This document shows positions 9,052 to 17,485 of a stretch of 64,000 bases of DNA, in pieces (within the stretch, counting starts at the first letter, position 1; every line of letters starts with the position of its first letter). The stretch is from Streptomyces sp. GS7 (GTDB lineage: Bacteria > Actinomycetota > Actinomycetes > Streptomycetales > Streptomycetaceae). Made by a program: the position numbers and the translations under genes. Where the stretch lies: contig NZ_CP047146.1 of the NCBI RefSeq assembly GCF_009834125.1, positions 6,441,501-6,505,500 on the forward strand, given 5' to 3'. The notes under the pieces were generated by a model, which ran no database searches, was not told the origin of the DNA, and saw nothing but the letters and a program-made list of their open reading frames with translations.

Positions 9052-10077
9052 ATGATGCAGGATCAGTACGGCACAGAGGACGGAAACGACATGGGCGGAA
9101 GCGGTATGCGCGGCGGGGCGCGCCGGTGGGCCACGACGGCGGAGCCGGCCCCGGCGGCCGACGCCGCACCGCCCGGGGCCCCGGCCCCGGCTCCGGCCGC
9201 CGCCGGGCGCCCGGCCCGCCGCCCCGCCTGGAAGCGGTACCGCACCGCGCTGCGCCGTACGCCGCTGTCCGTGTGGCACGGCGATGTGACGGACTGGGCG
9301 GCGAGCCTGACGTACTACTCGGTGCTGGCGCTGCTGCCGTCGGCGATCGTCACCATCTCGCTGATCGGGCTCGCCGATCCGGCGGGCACCGAGCAGCTGA
9401 TCAACCGGCTCAGTTCGATCGCGCCGGCCGAGTCGGGCGCGACGGTCCGCCATGCGCTGGTCGTCATGGCGCACCAGCGCACGGCCGCGTGGGTGGTGGT
9501 CGGCGGTGCGCTGGCCAGCGCGCTGTGGTCGTCGTGCAGCTATCTCGCGGTGTTCCGGCGGGCGCTGCACGCCATGCACCGCACGAAGGACGACCGGCCG
9601 CCGTGGCGGAAGGCGCCGCGGATCATCGTGACGGCGCTGCTGCTGATGGCGCTGCTGATCAGCAGTGCGGTGGCGCTGCTGGTGAGCGGTCCGGTGGCGA
9701 CGGCACTGGGCCGGGGGCTGGGTCTCGGGGAGGCGGGCGAGACGACCTGGAACGTGCTCCAGTGGCCGCTGCTGCTGCTCTTGGCGACCGTGCTGGCGAT
9801 GGTGCTGTTCCGGTCCGGGCCGCCGCATTCGCGCGGGGTGCGGCGGGCGGGGCCGGGCGGGGTGCTGGCGGTGCTGCTGTGGCTGGTGTCGTCGGCGGGT
9901 TTCGCGTTCTACGCCTCGTACGTGGGCACCTTCAACCGGCTCTACGGTTCGCTCGCCGGACCCGTCGTGTTCCTGATCTGGCTGTGGTTCTCGAATCTGT
10001 CGCTGCTGTCCGGCGCCCAGTTCAACGTGGAGCTGGCGCGCGCCGGCCGGATCATCAAGCCGCGCGCGCCGAGCTGA
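9052..10077 (+). CDS. YihY/virulence factor BrkB family membrane protein
   Basis: 341 residues. An Ala/Pro-rich tail (1-55) precedes the YihY/BrkB domain, with about six hydrophobic segments between 75 and 325. Family hallmarks include 'AASLTYYSVLALLPSAIVTIS' near residue 84 and 'YASYVGTFNRLYGSLAGPVVFLIWLW' near 290. The family was once called ribonuclease BN, but its biochemical role is unsettled. ATG 9091 is preceded by AGAGGA and may be the true start, shortening the tail by 13 residues. It is convergent with the dehydratase gene, 12 bp away. Confidence 0.87.
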   Translation: MMQDQYGTEDGNDMGGSGMRGGARRWATTAEPAPAADAAPPGAPAPAPAAAGRPARRPAWKRYRTALRRTPLSVWHGDVTDWAASLTYYSVLALLPSAIVTISLIGLADPAGTEQLINRLSSIAPAESGATVRHALVVMAHQRTAAWVVVGGALASALWSSCSYLAVFRRALHAMHRTKDDRPPWRKAPRIIVTALLLMALLISSAVALLVSGPVATALGRGLGLGEAGETTWNVLQWPLLLLLATVLAMVLFRSGPPHSRGVRRAGPGGVLAVLLWLVSSAGFAFYASYVGTFNRLYGSLAGPVVFLIWLWFSNLSLLSGAQFNVELARAGRIIKPRAPS

Positions 10078-10089
10078 CGGCCGGGCCGG

Positions 10090-10401
10090 TCAGTCGGCGC
10101 CGTGCGCCGCGGCGATCTCCTCGATCCGGTGGGCCAGACCGAAGTCGAGCGCGGTGATCCGGCCGCCGATGCTGTGCGTGTTGACCGCGACGGCCAGCCG
10201 GTTGTACCCCAGCGTCAGATCCGCGTGGTGGCCCAACTCCTCCTGGATCCGGGCGATGTGCATCACCATCACGGCCGCCGGGAGGTGGCCGCGGAAGTGG
10301 TAGCGCCGGCACAGCAGGGTGCCGTCGACGGTCCAGCCGGGCAGCTTCGCGAGCCGGTCCTGGATCTCCGTGTCACTGAGCGGTTCCACCTGAGCTGCCA
10401 T
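10090..10401 (-). CDS. 4a-hydroxytetrahydrobiopterin dehydratase
   Basis: 103 residues, the usual size of pterin-4a-carbinolamine dehydratase. 'LAKLPGWTVDG' and 'EELGHHADLTLGYNRLAVAVNTHSIGG' give the family fold; the paired His after Glu-Glu-Leu is part of the active-site motif. The enzyme dehydrates 4a-hydroxytetrahydropterin after aromatic amino-acid hydroxylases, and homologues elsewhere moonlight as transcription co-factors. No aromatic hydroxylase gene is nearby. It is transcribed divergently from the XRE regulator across the 51-bp palindrome, so the regulator may control it. Confidence 0.88.
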   Translation of the reverse strand: MAAQVEPLSDTEIQDRLAKLPGWTVDGTLLCRRYHFRGHLPAAVMVMHIARIQEELGHHADLTLGYNRLAVAVNTHSIGGRITALDFGLAHRIEEIAAAHGAD

Positions 10402-10467
10402 CGCACTCGCCTCCCGCAGTGTGCCGGTGCCGCCCTCCGGGTGCGGCACCTCCAGCCTGTCACGCCC

Positions 10468-10518
10468 GTAGCCGACACCGTTGGTGTTACCTCCGGTAAC
10501 ACCAACGGTGTCGGCTAC
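10468..10518. promoter_or_regulatory. 51-bp inverted repeat (24-bp perfect arms, TCC centre)
   Basis: Arms 10468-10491 and 10495-10518 are exact reverse complements around TCC 10492-10494; the core reads GGTGTTACC-TCC-GGTAACACC. It ends 9 bp before the ATG of the XRE regulator and 66 bp from the dehydratase start. It is best read as a large operator for the adjacent regulator, controlling both divergent genes. Confidence 0.8.
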
Positions 10519-10527
10519 CTTCCCCCC

Positions 10528-11337
10528 ATGACGACTGCCACCGCGCTCGCTCCGGAATCCACGGGTGTGGGCACCCTCTTGCGGGAATGGCGCGACCGGC
10601 GCCGGATAAGCCAGCTGGAGCTGGCGCTGCGCGCCGACTCCTCCGCCCGCCACATCAGCTTCATCGAGACCGGCCGCGCCCGGCCCAGCCAGGAGATGGT
10701 GCTGCGGCTGGCCGAGCATCTCGACGTCCCCGTACGGGAGCGCAACGCCCTGCTGATCGCGGCCGGTTACGCCCCGAGCTTCCCTGAGACCCCGCTGGAC
10801 GACCCGTCGATGACCGCGCTGCGGGCGGGCCTGGAACGGATGCTGACCGGCTACGAGCCGTACCCCGCCCTGGTGGTGGACGGGACGTACCACGTGCAGG
10901 CGGCGAACAACGGCATGGCCCTGCTGCTCGACGGCATCGACCCGGCGCTGCTCGAACCGCCGCTGAACGCCATGCGGATCACCCTCCACCCCGGCGGCCT
11001 GGCCCCCCGGATCCGCAACTTCCTGGAGTGGCGCGGGCATCTTCTCGACCAGATGGAGCGGCAGTTGGCGCTGCTGCGGTCCTCGCCGCTGCGCGAGCTG
11101 TACGACGAGGTGAGCGGCTACCCGCTGCCCGCGGGCGGGCGGGAGACCGCGGCGTTCGGCGAGCACCCGCCCTTCGCCCTGCCGATGGTGATCGAGCACG
11201 GCGGCCGGGTGCTGTCCTTCATCTCGACGATCGCCACCTTCAACACCCCGATGGATGTGACCGTTTCGGAACTGGCGGTGGAGACCCTCCTGCCCGCCGA
11301 CCCCGAAACGGCCGCCTTCCTGCGGAACCCGGCGTGA
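10528..11337 (+). CDS. XRE family regulator with MmyB-like ligand-binding domain
   Basis: 269 residues. The N-terminal HTH (about 12-78) contains 'ISQLELALRADSSARHISFIETGRARPS'. From about 100 to 265 a PAS-like MmyB domain follows, with 'YPALVVDGTYHVQAANNGMALLL'; in characterised relatives this domain binds fatty acids or other hydrophobic ligands. The ATG follows the big palindrome by 9 bp with no ribosome site, so a leaderless mRNA and tight autoregulation are likely. It is convergent with the SnoaL-like gene. Confidence 0.9.
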   Translation: MTTATALAPESTGVGTLLREWRDRRRISQLELALRADSSARHISFIETGRARPSQEMVLRLAEHLDVPVRERNALLIAAGYAPSFPETPLDDPSMTALRAGLERMLTGYEPYPALVVDGTYHVQAANNGMALLLDGIDPALLEPPLNAMRITLHPGGLAPRIRNFLEWRGHLLDQMERQLALLRSSPLRELYDEVSGYPLPAGGRETAAFGEHPPFALPMVIEHGGRVLSFISTIATFNTPMDVTVSELAVETLLPADPETAAFLRNPA

Positions 11338-11391
11338 CGCGAGCGGCGGCCGCCGCCCCCGCCTGACGTCACGCCGCGTGCGCCGGGCTCC

Positions 11392-11805
11392 TCACATCGC
11401 CGGGACGCGGTCCAGGAATCCGAGCACCGAGCGGATCCGGCCGTCCTCCGCCAGCCGCACCACGTCGAACCCTGCGACCGGCGCCGACCCGTCCGGCGCG
11501 ACCAGCTCCCAGCCGAACCGCGCGATGTCGTGGTGACCGTCCACCGCCCCCAGCAGCCGGAAGACGAACCCCGGGAACTGCTGGTGCGCGCCGGCGATCG
11601 CCGCCGCCAGCCCCTCGTGGCCCGCGACGTCGGCCAGCGGGTCGGTGTAGGTGGCGTCCTCGGTGAACGCCGCGGCGACCGCCTTGGCCCGCGCGCCCTC
11701 CTCAGTGGCGTTCCACGCCTCGATGTACCGCGCGCCGGCGGCGGCGTGGTCGACGCCCTGACCGGCGGTGCCCTGCTGCTCGTGCTGCGGCTGCTGCTGC
11801 GACAT
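11392..11805 (-). CDS. SnoaL/NTF2-like fold protein
   Basis: 137 residues with the cone-shaped NTF2/SnoaL pattern: 'ARYIEAWNATEEGARAKAVAAAFTEDATYTDP' then 'GFDVVRLAEDGRIRSVLGFLD'. The start at 11805 has AGGAG six bases upstream; an in-frame ATG at 11853 would read through the leader. Such proteins are small hydrolases, isomerases or ligand binders; no specific reaction can be assigned. A stem-loop and a GATTAC-N7-GTAATC dyad lie upstream. Confidence 0.8.
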   Translation of the reverse strand: MSQQQPQHEQQGTAGQGVDHAAAGARYIEAWNATEEGARAKAVAAAFTEDATYTDPLADVAGHEGLAAAIAGAHQQFPGFVFRLLGAVDGHHDIARFGWELVAPDGSAPVAGFDVVRLAEDGRIRSVLGFLDRVPAM

Positions 11806-11842
11806 GGCGAACTCCTGGTGATATCCGGAAGAGACGTATCGG

Positions 11843-11884
11843 CATCGCTTCACGGGCCGGAGTGCGCCGGCCCGTGAACCGATG
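11843..11884. terminator. stem-loop terminator downstream of the APC permease
   Basis: TTCACGGGCCGG (11849-11860) and CCGGCCCGTGAA (11867-11878) pair perfectly with a 6-nt loop. An outer CATCG/CGATG extends the stem across one mismatch. It lies 82 bp beyond the permease stop and 38 bp before the SnoaL gene start, so it can end permease transcription and insulate, or attenuate, the SnoaL gene. Confidence 0.65.
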
Positions 11885-11916
11885 CCCTCACTCTGCCGGT
11901 GCCGCCCTGGAGGGTC

Positions 11917-11935
11917 GATTACCTGCGAAGTAATC
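11917..11935. promoter_or_regulatory. inverted repeat GATTAC-N7-GTAATC
   Basis: A perfect 6-bp dyad upstream of the SnoaL-like gene, sharing TTACC and CGAAGTAA with the dyad at 2864-2880. Candidate operator; regulator unknown. Confidence 0.35.
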
Positions 11936-11965
11936 CCCCGGTACGCACCGGGACTCGGCCGGCGG

Positions 11966-13429
11966 CTACGCGTCCGGGCCGCTGCCGCTCGACGCCGCGG
12001 CGCCCACCAGGGACGGCGCGGCCTCCCGTGCCTCCTGTGGGTGCTCGGGCTCGTCCCGGCGCTCCGCGCGGTCCGAGCGCCGGGCGGCCATCAGCGCGTA
12101 GACCAGGATGCCGGCGAAGAGGAACAGCACGCCCTGGTAGATCGCCGCGTAGCCGGCCCCGGCGACGAGCCAGAAGGTGAAGCCGAACGCGAGCACCGCG
12201 AGCGTCAGATCGCGGGCGAAGCGGCCGGGGCGGACCTTGTCGCGCCGGCCGCTGAGCAGGAAGTAGATCTGGGCGCCGGCCGCCAGGAGGTAGGGGACGG
12301 TGGCCGAGAAGGTGGTGATCAGCACCAGGATCTCGAAGACGCCGCCGGTGCCGAGGAAGTAGTTGATCACCGTGAGGGCGCTGGCCAGCACGGCGGCGGC
12401 CAGCACGCCGAAGGTGGGCACCCCGCGCTGCTTCTTGAGGAACGCGGCCGGGAAGAGGCCGTCCTTGGCGGCGGCGTACGGGGACTGGGCGCTCATCAGG
12501 GTCCAGCCGTTGAGCGCGCCGACGATGGAGATCACGGCCGCCGCGGCGATGACCGTACCGCCCCAGTGGCCGCCGAACATCGCGTCCACCGCGTCCGAGA
12601 ACGGCGCCTGGGACTTCACCAGCTTGTCGTGGGAGACGGTGCCGAAGACCGCGAGGGTGCCGAGCAGGTAGACCACGGCGGCACCGATGGTGCCGAGGAC
12701 GGTGGCCCGGCCGACGTTGCGCTCCGGGTCGCGGACCTCGCCGGCGCTCATCGCGGCGGACTCCACGCCGACGTAGCTGTAGAGGAGGATCGCCGCCGCC
12801 GCGGACAGCCCGCCGAGGGTGCTGCCGCCGCCCTCGTGGAACGACCCGAGCTTGTGCGGGTCGAAGAAGAACATCCCGACGATCGCGATGAACAGCAGCG
12901 GAACGAACTTGAGGACGGTGGAGACCAGTTGGACCGCGCCGACGTAGCGGGTGCCCGCGAAGTTGGCGAGCGCCGGCAGCCACAGCGCGCCCAGGGCCAC
13001 CGCGAGATCGACGCCCTTGGACGCGTGCCCCGGGAAGAGGACGTGCACATAGCCGACGGCGGCCACCGCCAGCGCCGCGTTGCTGACCCAGGTCATGGTC
13101 CAGTACGACCAGGCGGAGAGGAACCCGGCGAAGTCGCCGAACGCCTCGCGCGCGTAGACGTAGGGGCCGCCGGTGTCCGGATGGCGCTGCGCGAGCCGCC
13201 CGAAGACCAGCGCGAGGCAGATCGCGCCGAGCGTGAGGACGCCGAAGGCGACCAGGCTGATGGTCCCGAAGGGCGCTACCGAGGCCGGCAGCAGGAAGAT
13301 GCCGCCGCCGATGATGTTGCCCATCACCAGGGCGGTGGCGGTGACCAGGTTCAACCGGAACGGACGGTTCGGTGGAACGTCCAGGTCAGAGGCGGTAGGG
13401 GTGACCTCTACGGCAGGATCGCGGTGCAT
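11966..13429 (-). CDS. APC superfamily amino acid/polyamine permease
   Basis: 487 residues with about 12 transmembrane helices. The first helix carries the APC substrate/sodium-site motif 'GNIIGGGIFLLPAS' near residue 37. 'GPYVYAREAFG' near 87 and 'SYVGVESAAMSAGEVRDPERNV' near 217-238 are consensus elements of the APA (basic amino acid/polyamine antiporter) branch. It should move an amino acid or polyamine across the cytoplasmic membrane; the exact substrate is open. The C-terminal ~40 residues are charged and cytoplasmic. A terminator-like hairpin follows at 11843-11884. Confidence 0.9.
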   Translation of the reverse strand: MHRDPAVEVTPTASDLDVPPNRPFRLNLVTATALVMGNIIGGGIFLLPASVAPFGTISLVAFGVLTLGAICLALVFGRLAQRHPDTGGPYVYAREAFGDFAGFLSAWSYWTMTWVSNAALAVAAVGYVHVLFPGHASKGVDLAVALGALWLPALANFAGTRYVGAVQLVSTVLKFVPLLFIAIVGMFFFDPHKLGSFHEGGGSTLGGLSAAAAILLYSYVGVESAAMSAGEVRDPERNVGRATVLGTIGAAVVYLLGTLAVFGTVSHDKLVKSQAPFSDAVDAMFGGHWGGTVIAAAAVISIVGALNGWTLMSAQSPYAAAKDGLFPAAFLKKQRGVPTFGVLAAAVLASALTVINYFLGTGGVFEILVLITTFSATVPYLLAAGAQIYFLLSGRRDKVRPGRFARDLTLAVLAFGFTFWLVAGAGYAAIYQGVLFLFAGILVYALMAARRSDRAERRDEPEHPQEAREAAPSLVGAAASSGSGPDA

Positions 13430-13806
13430 GGTGTGTGACGCGTCTCTCGTCGTGCTGACTCGCCGGGGTGCCGGCGGGGCCTATGGTCACCGGACGCCCG
13501 CACGGCTCAAAATCGCCGCGAATCCTCCTGCCCGACCCGTCTACCAGGCGAATATCTTCGGTCTCACCACCTGCCGGCAGGACGACCGGGGTTCCTGCGC
13601 GCCGCATCGATTTCGCCCGCGCGGCCCGTTCCCGTACCCGCGGCCCGGCCGGAGTCCGATGGATCCGGCCCGGCCCCGGCCCGGAGTTGATCATGAGGTC
13701 GGCGACATGCGGGAAGCGGTCGGTACGGCGCACCGCGTCGGCCGCCCCGGCGCCGAACGGCGGCGGGTCACTGCCGACGCCCCGCCGCGTACCGCGTACC
13801 GCCGGC
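13430..13806. other. intergenic region, APC permease promoter side
   Basis: 377 bp between two minus-strand genes. It must hold the permease promoter and the end of the MBL transcript. No convincing ORF, RNA or long repeat was recognised; only short GCGTACC tandem repeats near 13788. Confidence 0.4.
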
Positions 13807-15012
13807 TCAGGTCCGGCCGGCGCCCGAGGCGACCTCGTCCAGGACGCGCGACGACCCCACCGGCAGGTCCCACAGGTCCTCGCGCGCGAGCCCGGCCGCG
13901 GCCCAGGCGGCGCGGACCCGGCGCAGCGGCTCCAACGGCGGCTCCGCGGACAGCAGGAACGTGGACCAGTGCATCGGGACCAGGCACCGCGCCCCCAGGT
14001 CCCGGCAGGCCCGTACCGCCTCCTCCGGGTCGGTGTGCACCGGACGCAGCATCCAGCGCGGGTCGTACGCCCCGATGGGCAGCAGCGCGAGATCGATGCC
14101 CGGATGGCGGCGGCCGATCTCCTCGAACCAGTGGCCGTAACCGGTGTCCCCCGCGAAGTGGATCCGCCTCCCGTCGGGCGCGGTGAGCAGCCAACCGCCC
14201 CAGAGGGAGCGACAGGTGTCGGTCAGCGTCCGCTTGCTCCAGTGGTGCGCGGGGACGAAGTCGAAGCGTACGGACCCGCCGGGCGCGGGCAGTTCGACCG
14301 CCTCCCACCAGTCCAGGTCGGTGACCTGTGTGAAGCCACGCCTGCGGGCCCAGGGCGCGAGCCCCGCGGGGAGCAGCAGCGGGGTGTCGCGGGGCAGCCG
14401 CTTGAGGGTCGGCGCGTCCAGATGGTCGTAGTGGTTGTGGCTGATCACGACGGCGTCGACCGGCGGCAGATCCTCCCAGCGAACTCCTACGGGGGTGACC
14501 CGGGCCGGCGTGCCGAGGATCTTGCGGGACCAGACCGGGTCGGTCAGGACGGTCAGCCCGCCGATCCGGATGACCCAACTGGCGTGCCCGGCCCAGGTCA
14601 GCGCCATGGTCGCGGGCGTCGCGTCGGGCATCGGGCCGGGCGCGAAGGGGAGTTGCTGGATCTCCAGCAGCGCCTCGGGGGGCGGCCGCAGCTTGCCCTC
14701 CCGGGCGATCCGGGCCAGCGCCCGGACACCGGGCAGCGGTGCGGTCAGCCGGTCGGTGAAGTCCCGCGGCCAGGTGCGGGGTTCCCCCAGCGGGCGCGGC
14801 TCGGCGGGCGGCGGCGGGGCGGTGTCCGGGAGGGCCGGGGACGGGGCCGCGCCGAGGGCGGTGACGGTCTCCACGACGGCGGGGCCGGTCACGGCCGTCA
14901 CCGCGTCCCCGGCACCGCCGACAGCGGGCCCTGTAACGGCGTTACGGTCGGCGTACGGGAGCTGCTCGGTGCGGGACGGCTCGGCGAGGGAGCGCTCGGT
15001 CTGTTCGGTCAT
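13807..15012 (-). CDS. MBL-fold metal-dependent hydrolase (NAPE-PLD/UlaG-like)
   Basis: 401 residues. A Pro/Ala-rich N-terminal ~85 residues precede a metallo-beta-lactamase domain. Metal ligands are visible in 'VISHNHYDHLD' (HxHxDH), 'PAHHWSKRT', 'HFAGDTGYG' and the C-terminal 'PMHWSTF'. The spacing and 'DTGYGHWFEEIG' match the NAPE-hydrolysing phospholipase D/UlaG-like group, which hydrolyses phosphodiester or lactone substrates. ATG 15012 has GGAG eight bases upstream and is preferred to TTG 15042. Whether the substrate is a lipid is unknown. Confidence 0.87.
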   Translation of the reverse strand: MTEQTERSLAEPSRTEQLPYADRNAVTGPAVGGAGDAVTAVTGPAVVETVTALGAAPSPALPDTAPPPPAEPRPLGEPRTWPRDFTDRLTAPLPGVRALARIAREGKLRPPPEALLEIQQLPFAPGPMPDATPATMALTWAGHASWVIRIGGLTVLTDPVWSRKILGTPARVTPVGVRWEDLPPVDAVVISHNHYDHLDAPTLKRLPRDTPLLLPAGLAPWARRRGFTQVTDLDWWEAVELPAPGGSVRFDFVPAHHWSKRTLTDTCRSLWGGWLLTAPDGRRIHFAGDTGYGHWFEEIGRRHPGIDLALLPIGAYDPRWMLRPVHTDPEEAVRACRDLGARCLVPMHWSTFLLSAEPPLEPLRRVRAAWAAAGLAREDLWDLPVGSSRVLDEVASGAGRT

Positions 15013-15288
15013 CGAGGGGCTCCATTCGGTGGGCGGAACCAAGGCGGGAGCGGACGGGAGCGGACTGGAGCGGTCGGCGACGGGGGGCGGCGACCGGGTC
15101 CGGGGCCCCGGTGGGGACCCGGGCCGGGCCGTCCGGGGCGTGCGAGTCGGAGGGACGCTCAGGAGTCGGCGCGGCCCCCGGCCGCCGAAGCGGCAGCGGC
15201 GTCGGCGGCTTGCGCGGCATCTGCGGAACCGCGGGCAGCGGGGGCAGCGGAGGGCACGGGTGCCGCGGCACCCGGAAGGACCGGTGGC

Positions 15289-16587
15289 TCAGCTGTCCCC
15301 GCCCCCGTCCCCGTACGGGCCCCCGTCCGCATACGCCTCCCCCTCCGGACCCGGCATCCCACTCGCCGCGCCCACCCCGGCCACTCCCCCCAGCCCCTCC
15401 AGCAGCCGCGCGAGCGCCGCCAACTCCGCTCGCACATGCGGCAGTTGCAGCGGATCCGCGGCGTCCAGCACGCGCTGCCGGGACGCCGTGTCCGCACCGA
15501 GCAGCACGTCCACCCCCAGCCGCACCCGCAGGGCCTCCGGAGCGTCGCCGAAGCGGTGCCCGCCACGGGCCGACCACGGCGCCAACTCCCTTTCCAGAGC
15601 GGCTGATGCGGTGATCCCGCGGGCGGCGAGCGGTCGCCGCAGCGGCTCCAGGTCGGCGTAGAGGTGGCTCCCCGAGTGCGGCGGCCGGCAGAGCGCACCG
15701 GCCTCCGTGAGGGTGCGGTGCAGCGCCTTGGCGAGCACCCCGTACACCCGGGCGGCGGTCGCGATGCGGTCCCGGACCTCGTCGGGCTCGCCGAGCGCAT
15801 GGGTGACCGCGCAGGCGAGCGGCCCGGGAAGCGGGATGTGCAGCCCGGCGAGCACGGTGCGGGTCGCGTCCCGGAGGACCTCACCCCGCCGGGTGCCGGG
15901 AAAACGGGCCAGCGCGACCGGCCAGCAGGCCGGCACCAGCGCGGCCCGCAGATCGGTCAGCACCACGACCTCACCGGGCAGCATCTCGGCGGGGCTGAGC
16001 ACCACCGTGTCATGCGGGTCGTGCAGCAGATCGCGGCACGACTCGTCGCTGATGACCCACAGCCCCTCCTCGGCCGCGGCCTCGCACACCTCGTGCAGCT
16101 GCTCCGGCGGCGGGCAGGTACCGGTCGGGTCGTCGGCGACGGAGAGGACCAGAACCCTCGGGGTGTCGCCGTGCATACGGGCCCGCCGTACGGTTTCCAG
16201 CAGCGCGAACGGGTCCGGCACCCCGCCCGACTCCGCCGGCACGGGCGCCAGATGCACCGGCCGCCCCAGCAGCCGGGCGGGCGGCGCGTACCACTCGGAG
16301 CAGGGGCGCGGCAGCACCACCGCGCCGTCCGCGGCGGCGTACAGGGCGAGCAGCAGCGCCGCACCGGGGGCGGCGAGCACCCGGTCGGCCGGGGTGAACA
16401 GGCCGCGGCGCTCCCAGTAGCCGCAGGCGGCGGCGCGCAGCGGCGCGGAGCCGCCGGGGGGTTCGGGTGCGGTGCGGCCGGCGGCCGCGGAGAGGTACGC
16501 GGCGAGCTCCGGGAGGACCGGCAGGCCCACCGGCGGGTCCGGGTCCGGGTCCGGCTCCCGCTGCGGATCCGGGGCGGTCCGCTGCAT
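15289..16587 (-). CDS. aminotransferase class I/II-fold protein lacking the PLP lysine (putative pseudoenzyme)
   Basis: 432 residues from ATG 16587, preceded by GGAGG. The fold-type I aminotransferase framework is clear, but active-site positions are changed. The usual N-P-x-N-P-T-G block reads 'VADDPTGT'; the D-E-x-Y block reads 'SDESCRDLL', so Tyr becomes Cys. The Schiff-base block, normally S-L-S-K-S-L-A-L-G-G-W-R, reads 'TDLRAALVPACWP', so Lys becomes Ala and Arg becomes Pro. The substrate-carboxylate Arg of 'LRVRLGVD' is kept. It should not catalyse transamination; a binding or regulatory role is possible. An 18-bp palindrome precedes it. Confidence 0.75.
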   Translation of the reverse strand: MQRTAPDPQREPDPDPDPPVGLPVLPELAAYLSAAAGRTAPEPPGGSAPLRAAACGYWERRGLFTPADRVLAAPGAALLLALYAAADGAVVLPRPCSEWYAPPARLLGRPVHLAPVPAESGGVPDPFALLETVRRARMHGDTPRVLVLSVADDPTGTCPPPEQLHEVCEAAAEEGLWVISDESCRDLLHDPHDTVVLSPAEMLPGEVVVLTDLRAALVPACWPVALARFPGTRRGEVLRDATRTVLAGLHIPLPGPLACAVTHALGEPDEVRDRIATAARVYGVLAKALHRTLTEAGALCRPPHSGSHLYADLEPLRRPLAARGITASAALERELAPWSARGGHRFGDAPEALRVRLGVDVLLGADTASRQRVLDAADPLQLPHVRAELAALARLLEGLGGVAGVGAASGMPGPEGEAYADGGPYGDGGGDS

Positions 16588-16622
16588 CCGTACCTCCACT
16601 CCACACGGCCGGTCGATCGTGG

Positions 16623-16640
16623 GCCCATCACATGATGGGC
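16623..16640. promoter_or_regulatory. palindrome GCCCATCA-CA-TGATGGGC
   Basis: Perfect 8-bp arms 36 bp upstream of the start of the aminotransferase-like gene. Position and symmetry suggest an operator or promoter-overlapping regulator site; no adjacent regulator gene explains it. Confidence 0.45.
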
Positions 16641-16774
16641 GGCCCCGACCACCTTCGCAGATCACCGGCGGGGCGGCGGGGGACGACACGTCAGCGGAGG
16701 GGGGCGCTGGCCCGGGTGGGAGGCGGCGCACACGGGGCTTGCGGCACACGGTGCCGGACGGGGCACCGGTTCGC

Positions 16775-17290
16775 TCATGTGTACGACGTACCGGCTCCGG
16801 AGCGGGCGGGCACTACCCGGCCGGTACCGCGCGCCGGCGCCTCGTACCGATGCACCTCGACCGCCTCGACCGCCTTCGCCACACCGGCCGCCCCGCCCAC
16901 CGCCCACTCCTGCCGCTCGGTGCCGCGCCGCACCCAGCCCCGGCGCTCGTACAGCGCGACCGCCGCGGTGTTCGTGGTCTTGACCTCCAGCACGAGCCGC
17001 AGCCCGCGGGCCGCCGCGTCCGCCTCGACCGTCGCCAGCAGCCGCGCGCCCAGGCCGCTGCCGTGCGCACCGGGCGCCACATAGAGCCGGCTGACCTCGT
17101 TGCCGCACAGCGCGGCATGGCCGGCCACCGCACCGTCCACCTCCGCGACCCAGGCGGCCACCAGCCCGTCGGGGGTCAGCCAGCGCGCCGGGTCGGCGGG
17201 CCAGTGATGCGGATAGCCGCTGCGGGTGTGCACCTCGGCGAGCACGGCCACACAGGCGTCGAGGTCGGCGTCGTTCCGTCGTCTGATCAT
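16775..17290 (-). CDS. GNAT family N-acetyltransferase
   Basis: 171 residues with the GNAT core. 'VSRLYVAPGAHGSGLGARLL' is motif A with the acetyl-CoA pyrophosphate loop (Q/R-x-x-G-x-G/A type), followed by 'LVLEVKTTNTAAVALYERRGW' (motif B). Acetyl-CoA dependent N-acetylation of a small molecule or protein terminus is expected; substrate unknown. A weak start at 17290 is accepted because 'MIRRRNDADLDACVAVL' begins the fold correctly. Confidence 0.85.
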   Translation of the reverse strand: MIRRRNDADLDACVAVLAEVHTRSGYPHHWPADPARWLTPDGLVAAWVAEVDGAVAGHAALCGNEVSRLYVAPGAHGSGLGARLLATVEADAAARGLRLVLEVKTTNTAAVALYERRGWVRRGTERQEWAVGGAAGVAKAVEAVEVHRYEAPARGTGRVVPARSGAGTSYT

Positions 17291-17360
17291 CCGCGCAGAC
17301 AACCACAACCCCCCGCAGCCGTCAGCCCGTTGCCCCCTCCCCCTCCCCTTCGGCCGACCA

Positions 17361-17386
17361 TATAACGAGACGCTACTCTCGCTATA
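17361..17386. promoter_or_regulatory. inverted repeat TATAACGAGA-N6-TCTCGCTATA
   Basis: The arms match at nine of ten positions, with a perfect CGAGA/TCTCG core. A direct copy of the left half (TATACGAGA) follows at 17383-17391. It lies 100 bp upstream of the methyltransferase start in an AT-richer patch, so it probably overlaps its promoter. TetR-like symmetry, but no TetR gene is adjacent. Confidence 0.5.
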
Positions 17387-17485
17387 CGAGACACAGGCGT
17401 ACGGTGGGCACACCACGCCGACGGGTGTCCGCATCGGGGGCCACGCCCCCGTGCGTCCACCCCGACCTACGCGAAGGAGCCGGCC

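Noticed and set aside
13386..13733. 115-codon minus-strand frame upstream of the APC permease
   Set aside because: Composition is not protein-like, there is no ribosome site, and it overlaps the permease start.
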